Shown here piece after piece: positions 54,270 through 63,464 of a DNA stretch of 64,000 nucleotides; positions within the stretch are counted from its first letter, which is position 1; the number at the start of each line of letters is the position of its first letter. The notes beneath the pieces are model-generated. The model searched no databases, was not told the origin of the DNA, and saw nothing but the letters and a program-made list of their open reading frames with translations. This stretch comes from Nitzschia sp. DOCU1 (taxonomy: Eukaryota; Bacillariophyta; Bacillariophyceae; Bacillariales; Bacillariaceae). The position numbers and the translations under genes were made by a program. The stretch is taken from contig OX595985.1 of assembly GCA_951394045.1 (NCBI GenBank), forward strand, positions 4,588,001 through 4,652,000, written 5' to 3'.

Positions 54270-55943
54270 ATGTTGACCATGACTCCTTTCGAAGAGCTCT
54301 CCATCCGCCTTTTCTTCCGTGAAGCCGAGCAGATGGGGATCCCTAGCCGTACTGTTGACCAGCTCGTGCATGAGGGCCTTGAAGCGCCCTCGGATCTTGC
54401 TGACTTTACCGACAAGGAGATTGACGACGTCAAAGAAAACCTCCGCCGCCCATCCGGGCGCATTCCCGATCCGAACCAGGCGGACCCAGTACCTGCAGGC
54501 GAAATTGCCAGGACGGTCCCGGTAGAACCCTTCGTCATCAGCGCCAAGTCGATCATGCGCCTGAAAGTTATGGCCAACTTGGTGCGGTATTACAAAACGG
54601 TTGATCGTCCTCTGACCGTGGAGAACATGAGGTGGGACCCTGTGGGCAAGGCGTTCAACGATCACTGGAAGATCTTGCTGGAAAGAAAGAAGGGAGAGGA
54701 ACCGGAAATGCCGAAAATTACAAAATCCAACCCCATTATCCGTTGGGTAGAATCGTTTGACGACTACCTCTCGCGAATTGTTGGTGCTCGCAACATTCCT
54801 CTCTCCTACGTGATTCGCCCTGAGTCTGCCCGTGCAACGCTTACCAACATGGTTGAGATTGGTGGAGAGCTTCAACCCTATGGTGACGGCTATGACAGCA
54901 TTGAGGACGAACTGATTAGCCGTGCGTCGCACACTCATGCACTATACAAGGACGACAATACGTTAGTATACCACAAGCTTGAGGAGACCCTACGTGGAAC
55001 CTCTTACTACGCCTCGTTAAAACCCTTCCAACGCAAGAAGGATGGTCGTGGTGCCTATTTGGCCCTCCTTGCACAACATTGTGGCCGTGACAAATGGGAC
55101 GCTCTAATCAAAGAGCAGGAGCATGTGCTCCACAACCGCAAATTCCGGGGACAAGATCAATTTACGCTGGAAAAATTTGTTGCCATGCATCGCAATGCCT
55201 ACGTCATGCTGCAACTTGCATCCAACCATGTCACATACCAACTGCCAGCTGAAATCACCCGTGTGAAATATTTGATTGATGCTATCGAATGCAATCACCC
55301 ACCTTTGCAGGCAGCCATCGCCCTGGCTCGCCGCGATCAATCGGATAACTTTGAAAATGCTGCTGCGGAATTAATTCCTGCATGTCCCGTCAACGCCAAA
55401 CGAAAGACAACCAGCAAACGCAATGGCGGTGCGGAGATCTCCTCCATGGAGGCCGAAGTCTCCTCTGCCAAAGCAACTCCTAAAAAGGGCCGTGGTGTCA
55501 GTGGCGTTGAACTGCGATGGCACACGAAGGCAGAGTATGCCAAACTCCCGCCCGATCAAAAGGATGAGCTTCGAAATTACCGCAATGAGAGGGAGGCCAA
55601 CGGACATGGTCGTACTCTTCCAGGCAAACGTGGTCGTGGCACTCCCGAGAAGAAACTGAACAAACGGGTTAAATCTGCTGTTAAATCGGCTCTGGCCAAA
55701 CAGACTGCTGCTGCCTCTGCCGTCACAGCAACAAAGGATGATGATGAATCCCTACGCAGCTATGTGCTTTCCTTGATGGAGGCCTCTTCAGGAGGCCTTG
55801 CTGCCACCACCCCGAAATCCAAAGGAAACGTTTCCTTTGCCGATGCTGCAGCCACGACTGACTCACCCCTGGAGGCAGCTGCGGTCCTCAAGAAAATAAT
55901 TGCTCGTGCTCATGTCCATGGCCATGCTACGGCTTCGTCTTGA
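54270..55943 (+). CDS. Copia-2 gag, 557 residues
   Basis: ATG at 54270, 255 bp inside the LTR. Starts MLTMTPFEELSIRLFF; helical gag-like body. After residue 370 it is basic and Ser/Ala-rich (RKTTSKRNG, KRGRGTPEKKLNKRVKSAVK), without a zinc knuckle, so RNA binding probably relies on the basic tail. Ends with UGA at 55941-55943. The pol frame follows in the same phase without any other stop. Confidence 0.85.
   Translation: MLTMTPFEELSIRLFFREAEQMGIPSRTVDQLVHEGLEAPSDLADFTDKEIDDVKENLRRPSGRIPDPNQADPVPAGEIARTVPVEPFVISAKSIMRLKVMANLVRYYKTVDRPLTVENMRWDPVGKAFNDHWKILLERKKGEEPEMPKITKSNPIIRWVESFDDYLSRIVGARNIPLSYVIRPESARATLTNMVEIGGELQPYGDGYDSIEDELISRASHTHALYKDDNTLVYHKLEETLRGTSYYASLKPFQRKKDGRGAYLALLAQHCGRDKWDALIKEQEHVLHNRKFRGQDQFTLEKFVAMHRNAYVMLQLASNHVTYQLPAEITRVKYLIDAIECNHPPLQAAIALARRDQSDNFENAAAELIPACPVNAKRKTTSKRNGGAEISSMEAEVSSAKATPKKGRGVSGVELRWHTKAEYAKLPPDQKDELRNYRNEREANGHGRTLPGKRGRGTPEKKLNKRVKSAVKSALAKQTAAASAVTATKDDDESLRSYVLSLMEASSGGLAATTPKSKGNVSFADAAATTDSPLEAAAVLKKIIARAHVHGHATASS
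55941..55943 (+). other. In-frame UGA between copia-2 gag and pol
   Basis: TCGTCT-UGA-ATTGGCCCGGCG. The first ATG of pol is only at 56007, so readthrough is a natural way to express pol. Confidence 0.6.
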
Positions 55944-58900
55944 ATTGGCCCGGCGTTGTCCGAGGGGAGGCGACATGAGGAAACCTCGGCAACCGTGCCG
56001 GAACCCATGAATTTTCACGTTTCTTCAGTGATCCGTGGTTCGAACACCGCCCCACCCAACACGAATCCCTTGTCCTTGGTTCGTTGCGAATTGGACTCTC
56101 ATGCAAACATGGTTGTCCTAGGCAGAGAGTGCTTGATTCTGAATAAATCAGGAAAAACATGCCGGGTCACACCGTTTGCACCCGACTATGACGCGATCCC
56201 TGACGTACCAATTGTGGATGCTGCACTCCTGTATCCGTGTCCATTTACAGGAACCCGTACGGTTCTTGTTGTTTTGAATGCCTTGCATATTCCAACCATG
56301 CAGCATCATTTGTTCCCTCCATTTATCTTGCGGGAAGCGGGGGTCATCGTGAACGACACCCCGAAAATACATGTCAGTGATCCGACCGTACAGGATCATT
56401 CGATCTATCTTCCGACAATAGATCGACGAATCCCACTACACCTCAACGGGATTTTCTCCTATTTTGAGGTACGAAAACCGAGTATTGATGAATGCAATGA
56501 GCTCTTGGACGAGACTGCCATCATTACACCAGAAGGCGAGTGGGAACCGCACTCATCTCACTATGCCATGAATGAAGATCAAATGCTAGATTGGGAAGGT
56601 AGGATGGTCTCGCCAAAATCAAGGCAGACTATATTAATTGATGACCTCCCAGACGATGACGCTATGATCTCCTCGGTTCAGATTGGAACGGAGGAAAATA
56701 AGTTCATCGATGCTCTGCTCATCACGGATGGAAGCGACAGCCATCCAGAGTATACTGAGGATCAAGAGGACAGGCACGCTGAAACGAGAAGGCACGAGGC
56801 CTACCTGCGTGACCCTGGAGAGGACCTGACTCTTGATGTGTCCAGTCTGGCAGCCTGGCTGGTGGAAAAGTGCAATATTTCAAAGATTGCCGCCGCTATA
56901 GGAGCCACTGTAGGCTGGGACCAACCGGTCCTGTTTCCGGAGTATGATGAAAAGTGCTCAACAACAGGACCAACGAACCTACCGAACGACATTGATATGA
57001 GGGAATACTTTTGCTCAGCGACATCAGCTTCCAGAGCACAAGGGGTAGACCCTGAAAAGTTATCCAAATTGTGGCACATCGATTATGACACAGCGAGGCG
57101 CACCATCAAGACCACTACTCAACGTGTACGACGACCTGTGGCAGAAGGCCTGACCAGGAATTATCCGACAAATGATCGAATGCTACGTTATTGTCGGATT
57201 GATGAATATTTCTACATGGACACCTTCTTTGCATCCAAGAAGGCAGGCAAGTCGTCGCGTGGCAATAAATGCATGCAATTATTTGTCAGTGACCGAGGCT
57301 TCATGTATGTGGTTCCAATGAAGTCCAAGTCCGAAGTGCCTGTGGCGATGAAAATGTTCGCAAAGGCAGTTGGCGCCCCGGATGCCATAATATGTGACCA
57401 CTCCGGGGAGCAAACATCGCAAGCCATGCGTGATTTTCTCCATAAAATTGGCACATCCCTTCGTGTGTTAGAACGTGGGACCCCCTGGGCTAACAAGGCA
57501 GAGCTTTATGTTGGACTTTTGAAGGAGGCTGTTCGCCAGGACATGAAGGAAGCTCAGACACCATTGCCGTTTTGGGATTACTGCGCGGAACGACGCGTTC
57601 GCATTAATAATCTCACTGCGAAGGATATGTTGCAGCTCGAGGGACGCAATGCCAATTGGCACACAATGCGAGATAGTGGTGACATCTCAAACCTGTGTCA
57701 ATTCGGCTGGTACGAATTTGTGTACTATCTTGATTCCTCTGGTTTTCCCTGTCCGAAGGAATTATTGGGCCGATGCCTAGGCCCCGCCACCGGTGCAGGG
57801 AACGACATGTGCCAGTGGATACTATCTCATACCGGGGAGGTCTTTCCTCGCCGCACAGTACGCCCACTGAATAAAATTGAGCGGGACTCTCCGGCCGAAC
57901 TAGAGAAGCAAAAGAAATTTGATGATGCAATTGAGGCTCGCTTTGGTACAGCGGCCATACCACTCCCAAAACCAAAAGTGGAGGACTCAGCAGACGATGA
58001 CGCTAACCTGAGTGATGAGCCCTTTGGGGATACTGCGGACCATGCCCACACGTTCTTTGGAAATTCTTCTATACCGGCAGTGGATGACCCTGTTGATGCC
58101 CGCGGCCACTCCATTGGTCAGCAACCACTCTACGACACACTCATTAATTTGGAAGTTCTCCTCCCACATGACGACCAGCTACAACTTGCAAAGGTTGTTC
58201 GTCGGACCATTGGTGCTGATGGCCGTTGCTCGGGCACATACAACGACACTCCATTACTCAATACGCTGACCTACGACGTCGAGTTTGGTGATGGCACCGT
58301 TAAGGAATTGGCCGGTAACGTCATAGCGGAAAATCTGCTCGATCAAGTGGATGATGACGGGTTTTACATGACAAAACTACAGGCAATCATGGATCATCGT
58401 GCCTCATCGGACGCTCTAACGGAAGCCAATGCCTACGCAATCACCAACAGGGGAGGCAAACGTCTTCGGCAAACAACTTTTGGCTGGCAACTCAAGGTGC
58501 GATGGACCAATGGCCTTGAGGATTGGGTTTCTTTGGCTGACATGAAAGAAAGTCACCCAGTTGAAACAGCCGAGTATGCTACAGCTCGTAACATTGCTAA
58601 GGAACCTGCATTTCGTTGGTGGGTTCCTCATACGTTGCGAAAACGGGATGTCATTGTGAGCGCTGTCAAGGCTCGCACACGTTCGACACAATTCAAATAC
58701 GGTTACAAGATTCCCACGAGTGTAGCCCAAGCCAATAAATATGACCTTGAAAATGGAGACAAGCGTTGGCACTTGGCTATTGTGAAGGAAATGACGAATG
58801 CTGGTGTTGCATTTGACATTTTGGGGGAGAATGAACGACCCCCACCCGGATGGACCAAAGCCAGTGGTCACTTGGTCTTCGACGTAAAGATGACCGGGGA

Positions 58901-60419
58901 ATTCAAGGCGCGATTTGTGCTGGACGGACACCTTACCGAGAAACCCGGTAATGTATCCTCGTATGCTGGCGTCGTGTCCCGTGAATCTAAACGTATTGCC
59001 CTCACCTATGCTGCCCTCAATTCGCTTGATTGTTGGGCGGCCGATATTGAGAACGCATATTTGCAGGCGCCAAGCTCCCAGAAACACTACTTGATTTGTG
59101 GTCCGGAATTCGGACTCGAAAATGTGGGGCGTGTTGCCTTGATCAAGCGGGCACTTTACGGTGGAAAACTTGCAGGTAGAGATTTCAGAAACCATTTGCG
59201 TTCGTGCATGAAGCATCTGGGTTTTGAACCGTGCAAGGCCGACCCTGATGTTTGGATGCGACCTGCTGTAAAGTCAGATGGATCCGAATATTGGGACTAC
59301 GTATTATTATATGTTGATGATGCCCTCGTCATTTCTGCAAATCCTGCGACGATACTGCGAGATGGCATCGGCAAATATTTTAAATTGAAGGAATCATCAG
59401 TGGGACCACCAACCATCTATCTGGGTGGATCGCTACGGAAGGTGGTCTTGGACGACGGTACTGAGGCATGGGCCTTCGGATCGTCAAAATACGTCCAGGC
59501 GGCTGTTAAGACTGTGGAAGAACATTTGGCGAAATCGGGCCAAAAACTACCTACGAAGGGCACGTCTGCCCCAATATCGAATGGTTATCGCCCCGAAGTT
59601 GACCTGACTGCGGAATTGCAACCAGACGATGCCTCGTATTTTACATCACTCATTGGTACCTTGCGGTGGATTGTTGAGTTGGGCCGGGTGGACACGTGCG
59701 TAGAGGTCTCCATGATCTCGTCCCATCTGGCCATGCCTCGTCAAGGTCATCTCGAACAGCTCTATCAAATCTTCGCATACCTGAAACGCTTCCACAATGC
59801 GGAAATGGTTTTTGATCCTTCGTATCCGGAAATTGACTTGAGTGAATTCGAACGACGCGACTGGTCAACCTCTGAGCAGGATGCGGATGCAGTGGAGGTG
59901 CTACCCGCCGACATGCCTGCGCCACGAGGGAAAGGTTTTGTGATGCGTGCCTATGTTGACGCTGATCACGCAACTGATTCGATCACTCGGAAATCACGCT
60001 CTGGTTTCTTCGTTTATTTGAATTGTGCTCTCATCTATTGGTTCTCCAAGAAGCAGACCAGTGTTGAAAGTTCGAGTTTTGGAGCTGAGTTCACTAGCAT
60101 GCGCCAATGCACGGAATACCTCCGTGGACTCAGATACAAGCTCCGCATGATGGGTATTGCCATCGATGGACCTGCGTACATCTATGGTGATAACAAATCG
60201 GTGCTCTTCAACACTACGATCCCCGAATCCGCTTTGAAGAAGAAGACACAGAGCATTTCGTATCACTTCGTTCGTGAGGGTGTTGCGCGTGATGAGTGGC
60301 GCACAGCCTATGTGAACACGAAGATGAACCCCGCCGATATCTTGACCAAAGCTCTTCCTGCTGGTGAGCTTCGGGACAACCACATTCGATCGTTGCTTCA
60401 TTGGGTTGTTCCCTCTTAA
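55944..60419 (+). CDS. Copia-2 pol (protease, integrase, RT, RNase H), intact
   Basis: In phase with gag after one UGA. Protease region RCELDSHANMVVLG (about residue 50 from the UGA) has DSHA where retroviral-type proteases have D(S/T)G. Integrase acids in FYMDTFF (about 423), ICDHSGEQ (about 483) and NKAELYVGLLK (about 519). RT with AADIENAYLQAP and LLYVDDALVI (about 1123). RNase H with YVDADHATD (about 1337), SSSFGAEF and YGDNKSV, then PADILTKALP near the end. The order PR-IN-RT-RH defines Ty1/copia. The stop at 60417-60419 is followed by 209 bp, then GATTGAGGGGAG (polypurine) and the 3' LTR. No disabling mutation seen. Confidence 0.93.
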   Translation: MGPALSEGRRHEETSATVPEPMNFHVSSVIRGSNTAPPNTNPLSLVRCELDSHANMVVLGRECLILNKSGKTCRVTPFAPDYDAIPDVPIVDAALLYPCPFTGTRTVLVVLNALHIPTMQHHLFPPFILREAGVIVNDTPKIHVSDPTVQDHSIYLPTIDRRIPLHLNGIFSYFEVRKPSIDECNELLDETAIITPEGEWEPHSSHYAMNEDQMLDWEGRMVSPKSRQTILIDDLPDDDAMISSVQIGTEENKFIDALLITDGSDSHPEYTEDQEDRHAETRRHEAYLRDPGEDLTLDVSSLAAWLVEKCNISKIAAAIGATVGWDQPVLFPEYDEKCSTTGPTNLPNDIDMREYFCSATSASRAQGVDPEKLSKLWHIDYDTARRTIKTTTQRVRRPVAEGLTRNYPTNDRMLRYCRIDEYFYMDTFFASKKAGKSSRGNKCMQLFVSDRGFMYVVPMKSKSEVPVAMKMFAKAVGAPDAIICDHSGEQTSQAMRDFLHKIGTSLRVLERGTPWANKAELYVGLLKEAVRQDMKEAQTPLPFWDYCAERRVRINNLTAKDMLQLEGRNANWHTMRDSGDISNLCQFGWYEFVYYLDSSGFPCPKELLGRCLGPATGAGNDMCQWILSHTGEVFPRRTVRPLNKIERDSPAELEKQKKFDDAIEARFGTAAIPLPKPKVEDSADDDANLSDEPFGDTADHAHTFFGNSSIPAVDDPVDARGHSIGQQPLYDTLINLEVLLPHDDQLQLAKVVRRTIGADGRCSGTYNDTPLLNTLTYDVEFGDGTVKELAGNVIAENLLDQVDDDGFYMTKLQAIMDHRASSDALTEANAYAITNRGGKRLRQTTFGWQLKVRWTNGLEDWVSLADMKESHPVETAEYATARNIAKEPAFRWWVPHTLRKRDVIVSAVKARTRSTQFKYGYKIPTSVAQANKYDLENGDKRWHLAIVKEMTNAGVAFDILGENERPPPGWTKASGHLVFDVKMTGEFKARFVLDGHLTEKPGNVSSYAGVVSRESKRIALTYAALNSLDCWAADIENAYLQAPSSQKHYLICGPEFGLENVGRVALIKRALYGGKLAGRDFRNHLRSCMKHLGFEPCKADPDVWMRPAVKSDGSEYWDYVLLYVDDALVISANPATILRDGIGKYFKLKESSVGPPTIYLGGSLRKVVLDDGTEAWAFGSSKYVQAAVKTVEEHLAKSGQKLPTKGTSAPISNGYRPEVDLTAELQPDDASYFTSLIGTLRWIVELGRVDTCVEVSMISSHLAMPRQGHLEQLYQIFAYLKRFHNAEMVFDPSYPEIDLSEFERRDWSTSEQDADAVEVLPADMPAPRGKGFVMRAYVDADHATDSITRKSRSGFFVYLNCALIYWFSKKQTSVESSSFGAEFTSMRQCTEYLRGLRYKLRMMGIAIDGPAYIYGDNKSVLFNTTIPESALKKKTQSISYHFVREGVARDEWRTAYVNTKMNPADILTKALPAGELRDNHIRSLLHWVVPS

Positions 60420-60628
60420 GCTGGACTAGACCGCCCTGGTCGAACCAGCTTTCCCCCTTTCTTTTGACACTTGGTGGATTAGGTTGCGTCCGACCGAACC
60501 ACCCACGCCTGAGGTTGGAGGTGCCAACTCCATCCCTACTGTGATTGTAATCCCCGGGTGGAGATGATCCCTCCATCCCTTTTTATAGCATGCCGAGCAA
60601 TCTTGACTCGACTCAAGATTGAGGGGAG
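60420..60628 (+). other. Copia-2 3' untranslated region and polypurine tract
   Basis: No ORF. GAGGGGAG at 60621-60628 directly precedes the LTR. Confidence 0.7.
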
Positions 60629-60778
60629 TGTTTGAGTGCGCCCGTCCGCACCTCTGGCGATTCAGCGAGTGGGTTGGCGATATCGTCGTATCGCTAACCA
60701 CACACCAAAATGCCAGTTCCCCGAACAATGTAGCGACATACTTAAATCATAATTACTGTTATCATGCACAATCATTCA
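60629..60778 (+). repeat. 3' LTR of copia-2
   Basis: 150 bp. Followed by TCGG and the rest of the copia-1 leader. Confidence 0.92.
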
Positions 60779-60826
60779 TCGGGACGTTTGGAAACAAGGG
60801 ATCCTTAGTAATCTCTGCTAATATCA

Positions 60827-61001
60827 CGTAGAAGTAGTGTGACGAGAAACGGGAGATTACTAAATAATGGCATTATTCTGTGATGTGTGGTTTCGAGTGG
60901 CGCGCCGGGCAATCGGCATTGGGCGCGCCACTCGAAACCACACATCACAGAATAATGCCATTATTTAGTAATCTCCCGTTTCTCGTCACACTACTTCTAC
61001 G
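60827..61001. repeat. 175-bp near-perfect palindrome from the copia-1 leader
   Basis: Arms 60827-60906 and 60922-61001 (80 bp each) are exact inverted copies; the 15-bp centre is GGGCAATCGGCATTG. In copies 1 and 2 the leader continues differently after the second GGCGCGCC, so here the sequence turned back on itself at that octamer. Confidence 0.95.
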
Positions 61002-61232
61002 CACAGCGCACGTAAGGCGAGTCTCGGATGACCCCACCGGGCGTGCAACGAGCCGCCCGGTGCTGTCCGGCCTGTCTGCCCTCGTGTAGGACGTTGACGA
61101 CCAACCGAAGTAGCAGCGACATGCCCGCAAATCGAATGGACGACGATGCAGCCCTGAAATGGCAGCAGCGCCGCGTTCGATTGCAACCATAGTATTTCCA
61201 TCACAGGCAAACAAGTTTGCAAGACTAAGAGG
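61002..61232 (+). other. Upstream region of the third retroelement
   Basis: GC-rich, no ORF; may contain the leader of the element starting at 61233. Its own 5' boundary is not recognisable. Confidence 0.4.
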
Positions 61233-63464
61233 ATGGACATGAATGCCCAAGACGCTCCACCAGCTCCCGACGCTGCCGCGGCTGCAGCTGCGATGAACGC
61301 CGGCCTTTTGGCCGCTCAAAATCCAGCGATAGCCGCCGCGGCCGGCGGTGGCGGTTTGCCGCCGCCTCCTGTCGGCGTTCCCCAACCCGCGGCCGCGGCA
61401 CCTCAGGCGGTGGCCCCTGGTTACGCGCCTCCCGCCCTGGTGACGGGTCCAATCGCAGAGACGATCCTCAAGAGAGGGGGAAACGTGGGAGAGGTTGCAC
61501 AGGCATGGGTCGAATTTCAGATTCTCACTCAGGGAGCACATTTTGCCGGAGCAGACTTTCTGGAGAGCCTGGGGCACAGCCAGGACATTGTTTGTTTCCT
61601 CAGCGTGGTGGACGGGGACCAAGTTGTGGTCGTGCACACTACCAGCCGATACATGAACCAGACGGGTCAGCCTGCTAAGCCCCAGCTACACAACAGGAAC
61701 TTTGTGATCGTCGGAGACGAATTCCAGGGCCAACTGCCGGTTTGGAAGGCCCCTGCGACCCTTGCCGCTTGGTTCGTGACGGACGAGCACAACCTACCCA
61801 CGACAGCCCAAATGCAGGCCCTGGCAGGTGGCCTAGCCGATTTTATTGAGGCCCCTGCCCCTATTCTAGACGCAGCAGGGCTGCCTACGAACGCGGTGCA
61901 TGTGGCCAGGCTACAGTTTATTCCGACGACGTGGGCGATTTTCTTCTTGCAGCGGCGCCACGTGAGCGAGGCGGAGAAAGTGATGTCGTGGCTACTGGAC
62001 AATGTCCCTGTACCCGCTGTGCGCCAGGCCCTAGAACCCATGCTTTCGTGGTTCCGCGTGGCCCTGACGAAGGAGGACGCCGCAGCAACCGAGTCCGTGT
62101 TGAACGTGGAATGGGATGCTGCCCCGATGGACCCAGCGTTGATATCTTTCATGCGCAAACGCTTGGCAAACACCCTGGGCGATACAGCACCCGTTGGGCC
62201 CCGGCCTCCGCCTGCACCTCCGGCGGTGGTGGCCGCCCCGCTAGCTCTCACAAGGGAACTCATTGAGTCAATGAAGCCCAAAACGGAGAAGGGCCTAACG
62301 GAGAGCCAAAAAGGAAAAATCCGCGCAGCAGGGTCCATTCCCCTGGGGGAATTCGACATCGCCTGCCCCGGATATTATGAGAAATGGTGCAAGGATGGAA
62401 AGACCAAGCAATCAGCCAAGGACTGGCTGAGCCATTTCCTCAAGAAGATTACCCCGGCCAACCTGATGTACCCGGGGGACATCTACGTGTCTGACGACAT
62501 GGCCACCGATATCCATCGCCTGGACTTCGGTCGGGAAGGCGACCTATCGTTCCGCAACTGCCACCGAGGTCTGACGCCCCTCATGTGCCCGACCATCTCG
62601 CGTTTGCAACGAGAGGAACGCGACGCCAAGAGGGCCCGCTTGGATCTGGCAACCAGTACTACTACCGACGATGTAGAGGCGGCCGAGACGAACCCGGGCG
62701 CGCTCCCCACGACGTATCACGAATTGAGACAACAACTCATGTCCTACATTCGGATTTTGGACGTGGTCTGCGGAGAGCAGTGTGCCCACCGATACGAGGT
62801 GCTCCAGGCAGTGCAATTCTTGTCGGCTCGCAGCCAACAGTTCGAGGGGATGAGCCGACGGAAAATCCTCTACATCCTGTGGGAGATTCATGCGGACGCC
62901 TGGTCGTTCTTCCAGTCCATGGTCGGCCTGCAAGAGGACGACGATGCTCTGCCCCGGTCCAGTTTGTCACTGATGAACCGGTACCTGAAGCAGGGCAACA
63001 TTCCCATGACGATGGAGGCCGTGCCAGAGATGGAGTTTTTGGGCCTAGCTGGCGAGGGCCTGGTTGGCGAAGGCCCCACCCCGACGGTGGCGGCGGCGGC
63101 CGGACGGGCGACCGAAGCCCTTTTTGTGCAGCCGTACCAGGGGCCCTACAAGAATCCAAGCCTGCCTGCAGAGCTAGCCCAAGCAGTCAAGGAGGCGGTG
63201 ACCAAGCACCCTGGGCTCACTATTCCCCAGTTGCTGGCAGCCTACCCCGACAAACTGAAGCTTAGCGAGATCACAACGGGGCGACGGGGCATGCAGTGCC
63301 TAACGTACAATCTTCTGGGTGGCTGTTCGAACCCCCGGTGCCGATACAAACACACGTTGACGACCCAGCCCCCTGGTCGGGTCCAAGAAGTGGTGGCCAA
63401 ACTAGCGCCGGTCCTGCAAGAGGTGGTGACCAATGGACTCGGCAATAGAGCCAGACGGGCCTGA
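61233..63464 (+). CDS. Gag-like protein with CCCH zinc finger, unclassified retroelement
   Basis: 743 residues from ATG 61233. Ala/Pro/Gly-rich N-terminus (about 1-75), a long helical middle, a Pro-rich linker near 325, then a segment with YHELRQQLMSYIRI (about 500). Near residue 690 is CLTYNLLGGCSNPRCRYKH, spaced C-x8-C-x4-C-x3-H, a CCCH-type finger that suits RNA binding. The stop is UGA at 63462-63464 and the same frame stays open to the window end with pol-like sequence. Position and finger suggest gag. GC content is visibly higher than in the neighbouring elements. Confidence 0.65.
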   Translation: MDMNAQDAPPAPDAAAAAAAMNAGLLAAQNPAIAAAAGGGGLPPPPVGVPQPAAAAPQAVAPGYAPPALVTGPIAETILKRGGNVGEVAQAWVEFQILTQGAHFAGADFLESLGHSQDIVCFLSVVDGDQVVVVHTTSRYMNQTGQPAKPQLHNRNFVIVGDEFQGQLPVWKAPATLAAWFVTDEHNLPTTAQMQALAGGLADFIEAPAPILDAAGLPTNAVHVARLQFIPTTWAIFFLQRRHVSEAEKVMSWLLDNVPVPAVRQALEPMLSWFRVALTKEDAAATESVLNVEWDAAPMDPALISFMRKRLANTLGDTAPVGPRPPPAPPAVVAAPLALTRELIESMKPKTEKGLTESQKGKIRAAGSIPLGEFDIACPGYYEKWCKDGKTKQSAKDWLSHFLKKITPANLMYPGDIYVSDDMATDIHRLDFGREGDLSFRNCHRGLTPLMCPTISRLQREERDAKRARLDLATSTTTDDVEAAETNPGALPTTYHELRQQLMSYIRILDVVCGEQCAHRYEVLQAVQFLSARSQQFEGMSRRKILYILWEIHADAWSFFQSMVGLQEDDDALPRSSLSLMNRYLKQGNIPMTMEAVPEMEFLGLAGEGLVGEGPTPTVAAAAGRATEALFVQPYQGPYKNPSLPAELAQAVKEAVTKHPGLTIPQLLAAYPDKLKLSEITTGRRGMQCLTYNLLGGCSNPRCRYKHTLTTQPPGRVQEVVAKLAPVLQEVVTNGLGNRARRA
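63462..63464 (+). other. In-frame UGA between gag-like ORF and pol
   Basis: CGGGCC-UGA-CCGGCCCGGGCCCCGG. The GC-rich bases after the stop could form a stem. Confidence 0.55.
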
